Assembly (NCBI GenBank): GCA_026770575.1
Contig: MU657231.1
Coordinates: 148,289 to 163,616, forward strand
DNA from: Pelagophyceae sp. CCMP2097
Taxonomy: Eukaryota; Sar; Pelagophyceae
DNA: 15,328 bases
Direction of reading: 5' to 3'
Shown: in pieces, positions 10,501 to 15,120 of the stretch
Position numbering within the stretch: position 1 is the stretch's first letter
How the letters are laid out: each line of letters opens with the position of its first letter
The notes under the pieces: model-generated
Seen by the model: only the letters and a program-made list of their open reading frames with translations
Told to the model about the DNA's origin: nothing
Database searches by the model: none
Translations under genes and position numbers: made by a program

Positions 10501-13500
10501 GCGTGCATCCGTTTCGCCTCGTCGACCTTGTCCTCCTCTTTGCGCTTGTCCGACTGTCGCTTGAAATCCAAATCTTCTTCGACCCAAGACGCGAGCCTAC
10601 AAGCGCCCATGCTTCGGGGCGGTTTCAAAAGAAACGGCATTCGACATGGCCGCAGGACTGCGGCGGGACACATCAGGGCCAAAGTCGTCGGAAGCAAGGC
10701 CCTTCCACGCTTCAAGGCCCGAAAGGCGGACTTTGAAAAAGTTTCAACTTTGAAAAAGTCCGCCGGAAGAAACCGGGGGGGGCGTTTCGGAATGCGACGC
10801 GTCGAAAACGCAGCCCCGGAAACTGCACACGGCGGATCCGTGCGTTCTGCGCCGGGGAGCAAAGGCGATACGGGGATGCGGTCCCAAAGACGGGCAGCTA
10901 GGAGCCATGGCCGGGGGCAAGAAAGGAAAGGCGCCCTTCTTCGCGGTGCAGAAGAGCAGGGCAGAAGCAAAGGGCGTTGTGCCCCAACCGTCGCATGGGG
11001 CCCCGCAAAAGGAGCCCTTGCACTCAAGAACAGCACCGTGTGGCGAACCCGGGCGGGTCGTGTATACAGTGCTGTCGATTCAGGGCTCCCGTCCTCTTGC
11101 GGGGCCCTCTCCGCCCCGGCAGTTCCAGGCGCCGCAGAGCTTCGTACGCACTTGCCGGGGCCAGGGGACGTCGCCGTCCACGGCAGCGCGCCAGTCGACG
11201 GGCCAAAGTTGCGCCCCGGAACCACCGCATCGACCGATTTTCCGGCACTTTGCTTTGCGGCCACGCTAGGCGCTTCGGAGCCGCGTTGCTGCAAATTTTG
11301 CGAGACGCCCCCCCGCGGCGGGGAAGCCCTCAAACGCGTTGGGCCCCGCAAAAGGACGGGAGCCGTTGCACTCAAGAACAGCACCGTGTGGCGAACCCGG
11401 GCGGGTCGTGTATACAGTGCTGTCGATACAGCCGTCCTTTTGCCCTCTCCAAAAAGTGCCCGAATGCATTCGGGCGCCAAACGTCGTACGAGGCGGGTGG
11501 AGTTGCCAAGCAGAGTCGGCCCTTGAATTTTCTGGGGATAGGGTACAGGGGCCCTTTTAGAAGGGGGTGAGAACCCACCTGATCCAAGGGGCGAGGCAAC
11601 CACTTGATCCAAGGTCGCAGCCGAGACTGCGCATCGAGGGGCGGCTGTGGACATGGAAATAAGACACCATCTGCCCTGGCAAAAGGGCATGCCGGTCCCA
11701 GGAGCCAGTTGAGAAAAGTGTCTATCAACACGTGCCATTCCGAACGAGGTTGGTGGTCCCCAGACCCGGATTTGAACCGGCGTCCATCCATTGCACTTGC
11801 TGCCATTTTTCCGAATTTTTCATACGCAAAGCTCGAACCGGCGACGTCGCGTAGACGCATTTTTACACAGGTGATCCAAGGGGGTGCGAACCCCACCATC
11901 AGTAAGGGGGCGTTCTCAAAGGACCCTCGAGAGAGCGGCCCCCGAAAGGGCAGCTGCGGAGAAAGGGTCGTATTCCGTCGGCAAATATGGGACCTCAGCG
12001 GGGCCCGAACCTGCATGCGACCTTCTTAGGGGGGGAGCGTCTGCAGCGTCTCCGGCCTCAATCAGGGGTCGCCGTCTCCTCGGAGAGAGACGTTCGTTGT
12101 GATCTTCGAGACGGGGTCGGAGAGAGGTCGGAGAGGGGTCTCTCAAAGACGCCGGTTTTTACAAAGGGGTCGAGCCGCCGTCTCCAAGCGCCGTCGGTCA
12201 CAACGGCGTTTTCAACGGCCTTTTCAACGGCGTCGTTTAAAAGGGCCGTCCACCGGGGCTTTGAAGATGGGGTTTCTGCTTCTGGGCCGTGTTTCACGGG
12301 TTTGCGTTTCCAAGTGCCGTTTGAAGGGCCGTTTGAAAAAAGGCCGTTGAAAAGGCGTCTTGCTTCGTCCCCAAACACGCGCCAACGAGGCAGACAGCAC
12401 GCTGCCCGGTCGGATGCCGGGCCTTGGAAATTTGGGCGCTGGCGATACTTGGCCACGCCGAGCAACCTTAACCCGGAAGCGACGAGCACGTCGCGGTCCT
12501 CCGCCTCGACTAGGCCGCGGCCCCGCTTCTCCGCCGCGGCGAGGAACATGCCAAGCTGCACGCGGACCTAGATTGTGTTGCTCAAAAAGGCTCTGGATCA
12601 AAAAGGCTCGGGGTCACGGCTCGGTATCACGGCTCGGTATCAACCGGCTCGGTATCACACGGCTCGGTATCAATCGGCATCACCCGGCTCGGGATCACAC
12701 GGCTCTGTATCACACACCCGGCTCTGTATCAACCGGCATCATCCGGCTCTGTATGAGACGGCTCTGAATCACACGGACCTCGCGCCGGGCGTCGCGCCAA
12801 TGCCGTTGGCACTCTTTTGAGAAGAGGCCGTTCTGAGCGAGCTGATCCTTGGTGAGCGGTTTCGGCATGACACTCTTGTTGTGCGGTTTGGATGGGTAGA
12901 CGTATCGGAGCGTCGGCAGCACCAGGCCTAAGAGGTTCCAAGAATGAGAGGACACCCAATCATTCAAAGGGAGTGTGCCCTTGGACAAGGCCCTCGGACT
13001 CGCGGCGGCCGTTCCGGGAATCGCGCCCCTCCTTTCCCCACTCCATGGCCTCTTTCCATGCCTCTTTCCATGTCGAACCCATCTCCTCGGACAAATTCTC
13101 GGGCCGTCTCGAGGTCCGTCCGCGGCTCTCGAGGAGGGCGTTGGGAAAGGACCGTCGGAGAGGCGTTGGAAAAGGACCGTCGGAGAGGACCGTGCTTTGG
13201 CGTTTCGAGGCCGCTGTCTCCCCGCCGTCCTTCTCGGGACTGTCCTCGGACGTGGCCTTCAACGGGGGCCCCTCTCTTTCACCGACGGCCGTGTCTTCTC
13301 CGACCGTCGAAGATGACTGTCTCAACGTCGTCCTCGGAGGGTCCGTCTTTCACGAGACTGAATTGAGACAAAGGGGCGCGTTGACAAGGCCGTCGGGGAC
13401 CAAGGACGCACCTCCGTGATCATCTTTGGCCGCGCCTTCGATCAGCGCCCGCGACAGCGTCGCCTCCTCGGCCCGCGACACGGGCACGTCGATAAACGCC

Positions 13501-14249
13501 TAGCGGGCAGCGTGGAGAAGCGGGAAGCAAGGCCTCGAAAGCACAAAGGCCCGGTGGCCGCCTTTGGCGAGAAAGTCCGCTCCTGCCGCCCCCTGGACCC
13601 AAAACTTCCCGGCCGCTTCCCAAGCCCTGAAGCCGCCCTCGTGGAAGACCGGCCGGGATTCGGCGGTCGTTTCCGACTTCGGGCCCAAAGACGACGGGAG
13701 CAACGTGGCTCTCCATGGTCCATTTCTTCCAGACGTCGTACATCGTCTTCGCCAAACCCTTCGAACCGTCGAGAGCGGGGTCGCGCTCGCCCTTGCTGCC
13801 GCCTCGTACCCGCAAAGAAGCGGTACCGACGACGAACGGACCCTGCGTATTCGTCACCTGCGTCAAAGTCAGAGAAATGGAATCACACGTTGCCCCACAA
13901 GCCCGCCGTATGTGCACGTATCCACGGTCCCACAACACATGTCCACGAATCCACGGTACGACGCGGCGACCCCGCCGCCGTCACGCGGCGCACGTCCGCG
14001 TCGCCATCATCTTCGTCGGAATCGTCGCCTTCCAAGGACCGTTCGATGGCGGCCAACGAGACCTATATGAAGGCGTCTGGGACCGCCAGAGGGACGGCGC
14101 CTTTGGGAGGCGGATGGGCGTACCGTCACGCCTCGGAACTTCTCGCCGTCGTTGATCCGTCGATCGTCCAGCTCAAAAAGCAACTTCCGCCCGCGCTCGA
14201 ACCCGTCCTTGCGCCCGACCCACTTGTCGAAGTGCGACCGCGGCGCCAT
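1362..14249 (-). CDS. Large multi-exon eukaryotic gene, product unrecognised (3' end outside window)
   Basis: Spliced gene read from the minus strand; exons are listed separately. The ATG at 14249 has a good context (GCGATGGCG) and an in-frame TAA nine codons upstream (14276-14274). Nineteen exons give about 935 residues: an acidic patch near residues 54-65, charged helical segments near 276-320 and 410-450 that are probably coiled coil, a Gly/Pro/Ala-rich linker near 765-800 and an Asp-rich patch near 865-872. No signal peptide or membrane span is visible. Evidence for coding is third-position G/C far above flanking DNA, AG|G acceptors, GT donors and phase agreement at nearly all junctions. 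The last exon ends in a donor, so the gene continues past the left edge. I do not recognise the family; the W-x-x-x-K helical segments recall coiled-coil cytoskeletal proteins, which is only an impression. The join through exon 15 is the weakest, so 1362-3767 could be a second gene. Confidence 0.7.
1510..2107 (-). other. Intron between exons 18 and 19 (598 nt)
   Basis: GTGCGT...GACTAG. Holds a perfect tandem duplication of about 21 bp at 1672-1715 (GGTGCGGTCCAAAAGCCGTT) and several short AAGGGCC-type words. No further exon is evident. Confidence 0.65.
2108..2337 (-). CDS. Exon 18
   Basis: 76 codons plus two bases: ADQSVRRRWINPELAQRREV, then LSQLGLAKDGAFRPHSLEDD, an acidic stretch GDDYDDDFG, ending PTTFAREVYAA. 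Acceptor GCTTTGTAG|G, donor GCGTG|GTGCGT; the leftover TG plus G of exon 19 makes Trp. The acidic patch echoes exon 2. Confidence 0.8.
2338..2931 (-). other. Intron between exons 17 and 18 (594 nt)
   Basis: GTGACG...TTTGTAG. Contains many GGGCC, CAACGGCCC and CAAAAC-type words. The 261- and 297-residue minus-strand ORFs that cover it run through exon 18 in wrong frames and are not supported. Confidence 0.6.
2932..3109 (-). CDS. Exon 17 (Gly/Pro/Ala-rich linker)
   Basis: One base plus 59 codons: QELDEEICVNPARARGAGAP, then a low-complexity Gly/Ala/Pro/Arg stretch, ending ARHVTWPKE. Probably a disordered linker. Acceptor GGAAAGCAG|G, donor GAA|GTGACG in phase 0. The frame stays open to a TGA about 29 codons beyond, so the donor is chosen by phase with exon 18. 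Confidence 0.6.
3110..3460 (-). other. Intron between exons 16 and 17 (351 nt), with short tandem repeat
   Basis: GTCGGC...AAAGCAG. At 3125-3174 on the plus strand it has five 10-bp units of TTTGAAAAGT, followed by two units of TTTGCCACC, lying just upstream of the acceptor, where they read as a T/C-rich tract on the transcribed strand. The rest holds GGGCC-type words. Confidence 0.65.
3461..3767 (-). CDS. Exon 16
   Basis: About 100 codons, including VSPKDLRLLLRIGGLVVSSD, EARLIVDCLDNFGGSGGAPL, ERVRSFFGSPTKPGDVQRKL and PETGMPNAFRVIKPGPKRPG. The helix-turn-helix rhythm of the first 50 residues resembles a degenerate EF-hand-type pair, but no canonical DxDxDG calcium loop is visible. Acceptor GTTTTGCAG|G at 3767 or CCCAAG|G at 3750. 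Donor CGGCA|GTCGGC, whose leftover CA completes a Gln codon with exon 17. Confidence 0.75.
3815..3943 (-). CDS. Possible exon 15
   Basis: 43 codons in phase 0-0: EAPLGRLRAPGVSHPISSDF, then FGLPVFTMRLQASSARASKT and AAA. Acceptor GCCTTCAG|G, donor GCG|GTGAGC. Third positions are mostly G/C. The plus-strand frame sharing the same third positions also looks coding (see the finding on both-strand signal), so the strand is not certain. Joining to exon 16 in frame needs the acceptor CCCAAG|GAC rather than TTGCAG|GCG. Confidence 0.4.
4190..4383. repeat. Dispersed repeat, copy A
   Basis: Block 4190-4230 (CAACAAGGCAG, then TTAAAGATT and AATAAAATCCCAA) matches 9809-9848 with few changes. A second block (GATTTGTGCT... 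then CTTTTGG-CTTT, 4323-4370) matches 9933-9966 in the same order. In addition, 4357-4383 is inverted at 9745-9771 with one mismatch in 27. Confidence 0.7.
4678..4803. repeat. 14-bp tandem array, nine copies
   Basis: Nine head-to-tail copies of GACTGCTCAGAGCG. The fifth copy has ATTG and the ninth has AGTG at the end; the others are identical. Such homogeneity implies recent expansion or ongoing slippage. Confidence 0.95.
5166..5222 (-). CDS. Exon 14
   Basis: 19 codons, VQRHASCGGVSALRSALLK. Acceptor CCTGCTAG|G. The end is uncertain: GTTTTA after AAA (phase 0) is used here, and GTCGGG eight bases further is possible. If no splicing occurs, the frame reaches TAG at 5118-5120 after 34 residues and the gene would end here; codon bias falls off after the chosen donor, which favours splicing. 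Confidence 0.6.
5294..5381 (-). CDS. Exon 13
   Basis: One base plus 29 codons: CALAPRGCDVAAPRRRLSFG then FSALCGDGK. The 69-nt intron before it ends TTCTTCACGCAG. The donor is placed at AAA|GTCGGC, giving phase 0 into exon 14 across a 71-nt intron. Reading through instead gives about 30 more plausible residues and then a stop, so the donor is inferred. Confidence 0.65.
5451..5692 (-). CDS. Exon 12
   Basis: 80 codons plus two bases: VLAYWRRVGALLKAVDASLL, then RDWVEWSRLRSDQSAGVHAG, then EALNVDATVLRNDAPHRSND, ending NCSPSTANAL. It has strong codon bias and a well-mixed composition with several Trp, consistent with a folded helical domain. Acceptor TTCCTAG|G, donor CTCTG|GTGAGC; the leftover TG joins the G of exon 13 to make Trp. 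The long plus-strand ORF here is its antisense shadow. Confidence 0.8.
6053..6169 (-). CDS. Optional exon 11a (uncertain)
   Basis: CTTCAG acceptor and ATG|GTCCGG donor enclose 39 codons in phase 0-0 (PLDEISGGWRRRRACPLLFN and so on), so it could be included without disturbing exon 12. Third-position G/C is only moderate, and another minus frame and one plus frame look about equally protein-like, so this is a weak call. Confidence 0.2.
6441..6536. repeat. 15-16 bp tandem array
   Basis: Four copies of GTTGTGAAAAAGGGCC (one has AAAAGGGG) followed by two related 15-bp units ending in AAGGGCCG. The array lies only about 16 bp inside the intron from the exon 11 donor. Confidence 0.85.
6553..6772 (-). 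CDS. Exon 11 (Lys/Glu-rich helical segment)
   Basis: One base plus 73 codons: YVGALKAAALLRKQVAKKEF, then ESWNEAKKDRAQALKCLAAL, later VLRRAVDITKFPENRPNSAR and D. A W in a Lys/Glu-rich helix resembles exon 8, so the two may belong to the same kind of coiled-coil region. Acceptor GGATGTAG|G, donor GAC|GTCGGT in phase 0. It follows a 3.3-kb intron that carries the large minisatellite. Confidence 0.8.
7093..8074. repeat. Minisatellite, unit about 27 bp (~35 units)
   Basis: Units are of the form GGTACGGTCAACGGCCCC plus TCTTGGAAG, with variants ending TTGCAAG or CCTTGGAAG. Shorter units lack CAACGGCCC (about 18 bp), and a few are 28 bp. Compound blocks recur: TCTTAGAAGGGTACGGTCAA near 7250, 7449 and 7576, and TATGTTCAACGGCCACCC near 7361, 7796 and 7950. 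Because most unit lengths are multiples of three, it stays open in several frames on both strands; the resulting ORFs (up to 331 residues) are products of the repeat. Confidence 0.95.
9745..9972. repeat. Dispersed repeat, copy B
   Basis: Counterpart of the 4190-4383 block: 9745-9771 matches 4357-4383 in inverted orientation, while 9809-9848 and 9933-9966 match in direct orientation. It is AT-richer than the surroundings. Confidence 0.65.
10056..10180 (-). CDS. Exon 10
   Basis: VHSLSRAGGADMEASRLQLL, then QSGFVHPTNLDAGTALEEEK and R. Acceptor AACTTTTAG|G after a 53-nt intron (10181-10233). No GT donor fits the phase of exon 11. The best phase-correct end is CAA|GCGAGC, a GC donor; CCC|GTTTTT (end 10041) and AA|GCGCAA (end 10062) are alternatives. 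The start is firm and the end is uncertain. Confidence 0.7.
10234..10375 (-). CDS. Exon 9
   Basis: One base plus 47 codons: SQSAARTAPPPAPRFTMAAS, then GAAPIRPRFHSKTTTTVDMM, then RGAGMSV. The Pro/Ala-rich first half is probably a linker. Acceptor CGCTAG|G, donor GTG|GTGCGT, ending in phase 0. The preceding 86-nt intron consists almost wholly of a short repeat. Confidence 0.8.
10376..10461 (-). repeat. 86-nt intron made of a 14-bp repeat
   Basis: Between exons 8 and 9. On the plus strand, 10381-10435 is about four units of GGCCCCAAAAAGTG or GGCCCCAAAAAGGG. On the transcribed strand these supply T-rich tracts up to the GCTAG acceptor. Confidence 0.85.
10462..10596 (-). CDS. Exon 8 (charged coiled-coil segment)
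   Basis: One base, 44 codons, two bases: LASWVEEDLDFKRQSDKRKE, then EDKVDEAKRMHAGFVREKNA, then RAIR. The highly charged helical pattern with spaced W and F suggests coiled coil. Acceptor CTTGTAG|G, donor CGCAT|GTCCGT; the leftover AT plus the G of exon 9 makes Met. Confidence 0.8.
10998..11112. mobile_element. Short inverted-repeat-bounded element, copy 1
   Basis: Left end GGGCCCCGCAAAAGGAGCCC; the right end is its inverse (GGGCTCCCGTCCTC then TTGCGGGGCCC). The 62-bp core (11018-11079) contains a dyad of ACAGCAC and GTGCTGT around CGAACCCGGGCGGGTCG. The core is repeated without a mismatch at 11366-11427. No target-site duplication is clear. A miniature non-autonomous element is the simplest reading. 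Confidence 0.6.
11152..11265 (-). CDS. Optional exon 7a (uncertain)
   Basis: A stretch bounded by a CTAG acceptor and a GGCAA|GTGCGT donor. Its phase is symmetric (one base, 37 codons, two bases), so it can be included or skipped between exons 7 and 8 without changing frame. It would read VAAKQSAGKSVDAVVPGRNF and so on. It is the only acceptor in the model followed by C rather than G. A second frame across 11110-11265 is also coding-like (LWPVDWRAAVDGDVPW, CGAWNCRGGE), so a captured fragment of another gene is an alternative. Confidence 0.3.
11340..11450. mobile_element. Short inverted-repeat-bounded element, copy 2
   Basis: Same 62-bp core as copy 1 (11366-11427). The left end GGGCCCCGCAAAAGGACGGG is intact and is the exact partner of the right end of copy 1 apart from one base. 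Its own right end is shortened (GTCCTTTTGCCC), losing about five bases relative to copy 1; both copies end in CCCTCTCC. Confidence 0.6.
11560..12032 (-). repeat. Cluster of five tRNA T-arm (B-box)-like motifs
   Basis: On the minus strand: GGGTTCTCACCC (11560-11584), GACGCCGGTTCAAATCCGGG (11761-11785), GACGTCGCCGGTTCGAGC (11831-11850), GGGGTTCGCACCCC (11879-11895) and GGTCGCATGCAGGTTCGGGC (12002-12022). These resemble the 3' half of tRNAs, including the variable-loop GGTCGC type of lead-in. No matching 5' acceptor stem is found, so they are not functional tRNA genes; tRNA-derived SINE remnants are likely. Confidence 0.45.
12449..12567 (-). CDS. Exon 7
   Basis: 39 codons plus two bases: VRVQLGMFLAAAEKRGRGLV, then EAEDRDVLVASGLRLLGVA. 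Acceptor AATCTAG|G, donor CCAA|GTATCG. The two leftover bases (AA) join the first G of exon 8 to give Lys. Third positions are almost all G/C. Confidence 0.8.
12568..12778 (-). repeat. 211-nt intron with degenerate CGGCTCGGTATCA repeat
   Basis: Between exons 6 and 7. On the plus strand, 12605-12776 is about 12-14 degenerate units of the type CGGCTCGGTATCACA or CGGCTCTGTATCA, filling nearly the whole intron between GTCCGT and AATCTAG. Confidence 0.8.
12779..12927 (-). CDS. Exon 6
   Basis: Two bases plus 49 codons: LVLPTLRYVYPSKPHNKSV, then a Lys/Gln/Arg-rich helix ending RHWRDARRE. Acceptor CTCTTAG|G, donor GAG|GTCCGT, ending in phase 0. The phase matches exon 5 before it (1+2 bases) and exon 7 after it. 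Confidence 0.8.
12928..13411 (-). other. Intron between exons 5 and 6 (484 nt)
   Basis: GTGCGT...CTCTTAG. Contains a near-duplicate GGAAAGGACCGTCGGAGAGG at 13144 and 13168, and repeated CTCGGAC-type words. ORFs here on both strands are not supported by codon bias. Confidence 0.65.
13412..13499 (-). CDS. Exon 5
   Basis: 29 codons plus one base: AFIDVPVSRAEEATLSRALI then EGAAKDDHG. Acceptor GCTAG|G, donor GGAG|GTGCGT, leaving one base that completes a Gly codon with the first two bases of exon 6. This frame was too short to appear as an ORF. Confidence 0.75.
13545..13637 (-). CDS. Exon 4
   Basis: 31 codons, GGFRAWEAAGKFWVQG to FLAKGGHRAF. It is read one frame away from exon 3, so the model needs a 40-nt intron (13638-13677, GTCGGA...CACGAG) or a sequencing or real frameshift. 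The donor is GTGCTT, followed by a pyrimidine-rich 45-nt intron (13500-13544) that contains the in-frame TAG forming the next acceptor. Confidence 0.6.
13678..13857 (-). CDS. Exon 3
   Basis: 60 codons in phase 0, beginning VTNTQGPFVVGTASL and ending SHVAPVVFGPE, with the aromatic stretch MYDVWKKWTMES. Acceptor GACGCAG|G. The donor is placed at GAA|GTCGGA because third-position G/C drops sharply after it, while another frame becomes coding-like; see the finding on the 40-nt intron or frameshift. Confidence 0.7.
13994..14062 (-). CDS. Exon 2 (acidic patch)
   Basis: 23 codons, VSLAAIERSLEG followed by a run of Asp/Glu/Ser (DDSDEDDGDAD). Acceptor ATATAG|G, donor GAC|GTGCGC, phase 0 on both sides. 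The acidic run could be a disordered or phosphorylatable segment. The next intron is 136 nt and ends TTTGACGCAG. Confidence 0.75.
14124..14249 (-). CDS. Exon 1 (start exon)
   Basis: 42 codons, starting MAPRSHFDKWVGRKDGFERG and ending EKFRGVT. The ATG follows an in-frame stop nine codons upstream. The donor is GTACGC and the exon ends in phase 0. The segment is rich in charged residues and has no signal peptide. The intron to exon 2 is 61 nt (14063-14123), ending in CATATAG. Confidence 0.75.
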
Positions 14250-14419
14250 CGCACGAGCGCCGCCGCGCGCGGGTTAAACGCGTAAACTCGAAAAACCGGC
14301 CGTTAAAACGGAGGTGGGGGGATTTGGTTCGATCCAAGGATTGGACTTTTCGCAAAGTTTGGTACTAACCCCGTTTCGAAACCGCGCCGGCGCGACGAGC
14401 CCGAATCACTTAGAGTCTG
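14250..14419. other. 5' flank of the large gene
   Basis: 170 bp between the start codon and the terminal-inverted-repeat element; promoter and 5' UTR must lie here or further right. I see no clear TATA box or initiator. Confidence 0.4.
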
Positions 14420-14482
14420 AATATGCGGATTTTTTTGCTCTATAAGGATTGCGGTCTGCGGCCTTGCGGACTTCCAACGGAC
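14420..14482 (+). repeat. Left terminal inverted repeat
   Basis: 63 bp paired with 15051-15113; four mismatches. Homology stops abruptly on the outer side at AATAT. Confidence 0.85.
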
Positions 14483-14995
14483 TTAAATTACACCGCAAAA
14501 CTTTTTCCCCTCGGCAACCTTCTTCCCTTGTGAAAGAAGTTGAAAAGAAAAAACAAGGAAACAAGGATAAAAAAGCATAGAGGCTTCATTGGTTATGGGC
14601 TCCTTGATGTTGGTTTTGGGCCCTTGTTGACCGTGGCTAAGGCCATGGAGCCTCTTGGTGCTGCCGGCGGCTACGCGCGGTCGTGCGGGGCGTCGCGCGT
14701 CCGCGCGGACCCGGCGAGCAAGGCGGCGTCGATGCGACAGGTGCTGGCGGCGGCGCGCGCCGTCGCTCGCGTCGCCGTCGCTCGCGTTGCCGCCGTCCGC
14801 GTTGCCGCCATCTGCGCCGAGGCGCGCGTCGTCCGCGCCGAGGCGCGCGTCGTCCGAGCCGAGGCGCGCGCCGCCGCTCGAGTCGCCGTTCATGTCGTCG
14901 CCGACCGCCGCGTTGCCGCCGGCCAAGTGGCGCGCTTCGGCTTCAGATTCGCGCGCGGCTTGATAGACCGCAAATACCGCAGTCGGAGCGGCCAT
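14483..14995 (-). CDS. ORF inside the inverted-repeat element, unknown product
   Basis: 170 codons from an ATG with good context (GGGATGGCC) to a TAA directly beside the left terminal repeat. The first ~80 residues look coding: MAAPTAVFAVYQAARESEAE, then Asp/Gly/Ala-rich repeats such as LGSDDARLGADDARLGAD. After about residue 80 third-position G/C falls in this frame and rises in another, which reads CRIDAALLAGSARTRDAPHD then RA and TAG at 14671-14673. A slippage indel in the repeat probably broke the frame, or the real protein is shorter. No known domain. Confidence 0.35.
   Translation of the reverse strand: MAAPTAVFAVYQAARESEAEARHLAGGNAAVGDDMNGDSSGGARLGSDDARLGADDARLGADGGNADGGNASDGDASDGARRRQHLSHRRRLARRVRADARRPARPRVAAGSTKRLHGLSHGQQGPKTNIKEPITNEASMLFYPCFLVFSFQLLSQGKKVAEGKKFCGVI
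14762..14884. repeat. GC-rich microsatellite within the element
   Basis: Two to three 21-bp units of GCGCCGAGGCGCGCGTCGTCC (plus strand) next to 12-15 bp units of GTCGCTCGCGTTGCCGCC type. It encodes the Asp/Gly/Ala-rich tract of the ORF. Confidence 0.8.
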
Positions 14996-15050
14996 CCCGT
15001 AACGCCTTCGACACGATTATACGAATACCGCAAATGAAGTAGTGCGGTAT

Positions 15051-15113
15051 GTCCGTTGGAAGACCGTAAGGCCGCAGACCGCAATCCTTACAGAGCAAAA
15101 AAATCCGTATATT
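15051..15113 (-). repeat. Right terminal inverted repeat
   Basis: 63 bp, inverse of 14420-14482. Four substitutions separate the arms, so the element is not brand new. Confidence 0.85.
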
Positions 15114-15120
15114 AGGGACC

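Larger units (their letters stand above)
10597..12448 (-). other. Long intron between exons 7 and 8 (about 1.85 kb)
   Basis: GTATCG...CTTGTAG. Holds two copies of the inverted-repeat element, the cluster of tRNA T-arm-like motifs and possibly the optional exon 7a. ORFs of 413 and 493 residues crossing it run through these repeats and are not supported. Confidence 0.6.
14420..15113. mobile_element. 694-bp element with 63-bp terminal inverted repeats
   Basis: 14420-14482 and the reverse complement of 15051-15113 agree at 59 of 63 positions; both start AATATRCGGATTTTTTTGCT and end CTTCCAACGGAC. The interior carries a GC-rich microsatellite region and one minus-strand ORF running nearly end to end. 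No target-site duplication is obvious in the flanks. The size and structure fit a small, probably non-autonomous DNA transposon (MITE-like). No transposase motif is visible. Confidence 0.75.

Noticed and set aside
10257..11738. 493-residue minus and 413-residue plus ORFs
   Set aside because: They cross an intron, duplicated elements and exon boundaries; only the exon 8 portion of the minus ORF is supported.
11740..11860. Complete tRNA gene on the minus strand
   Set aside because: T-arm-like parts are present but no acceptor stem or anticodon arm pairs correctly.
11604..12029. Plus-strand ORF containing PDPDLNRRPS and KLEPATSRRR
   Set aside because: These strings are what the reverse complement of tRNA T-arms encodes, a familiar source of ghost proteins.
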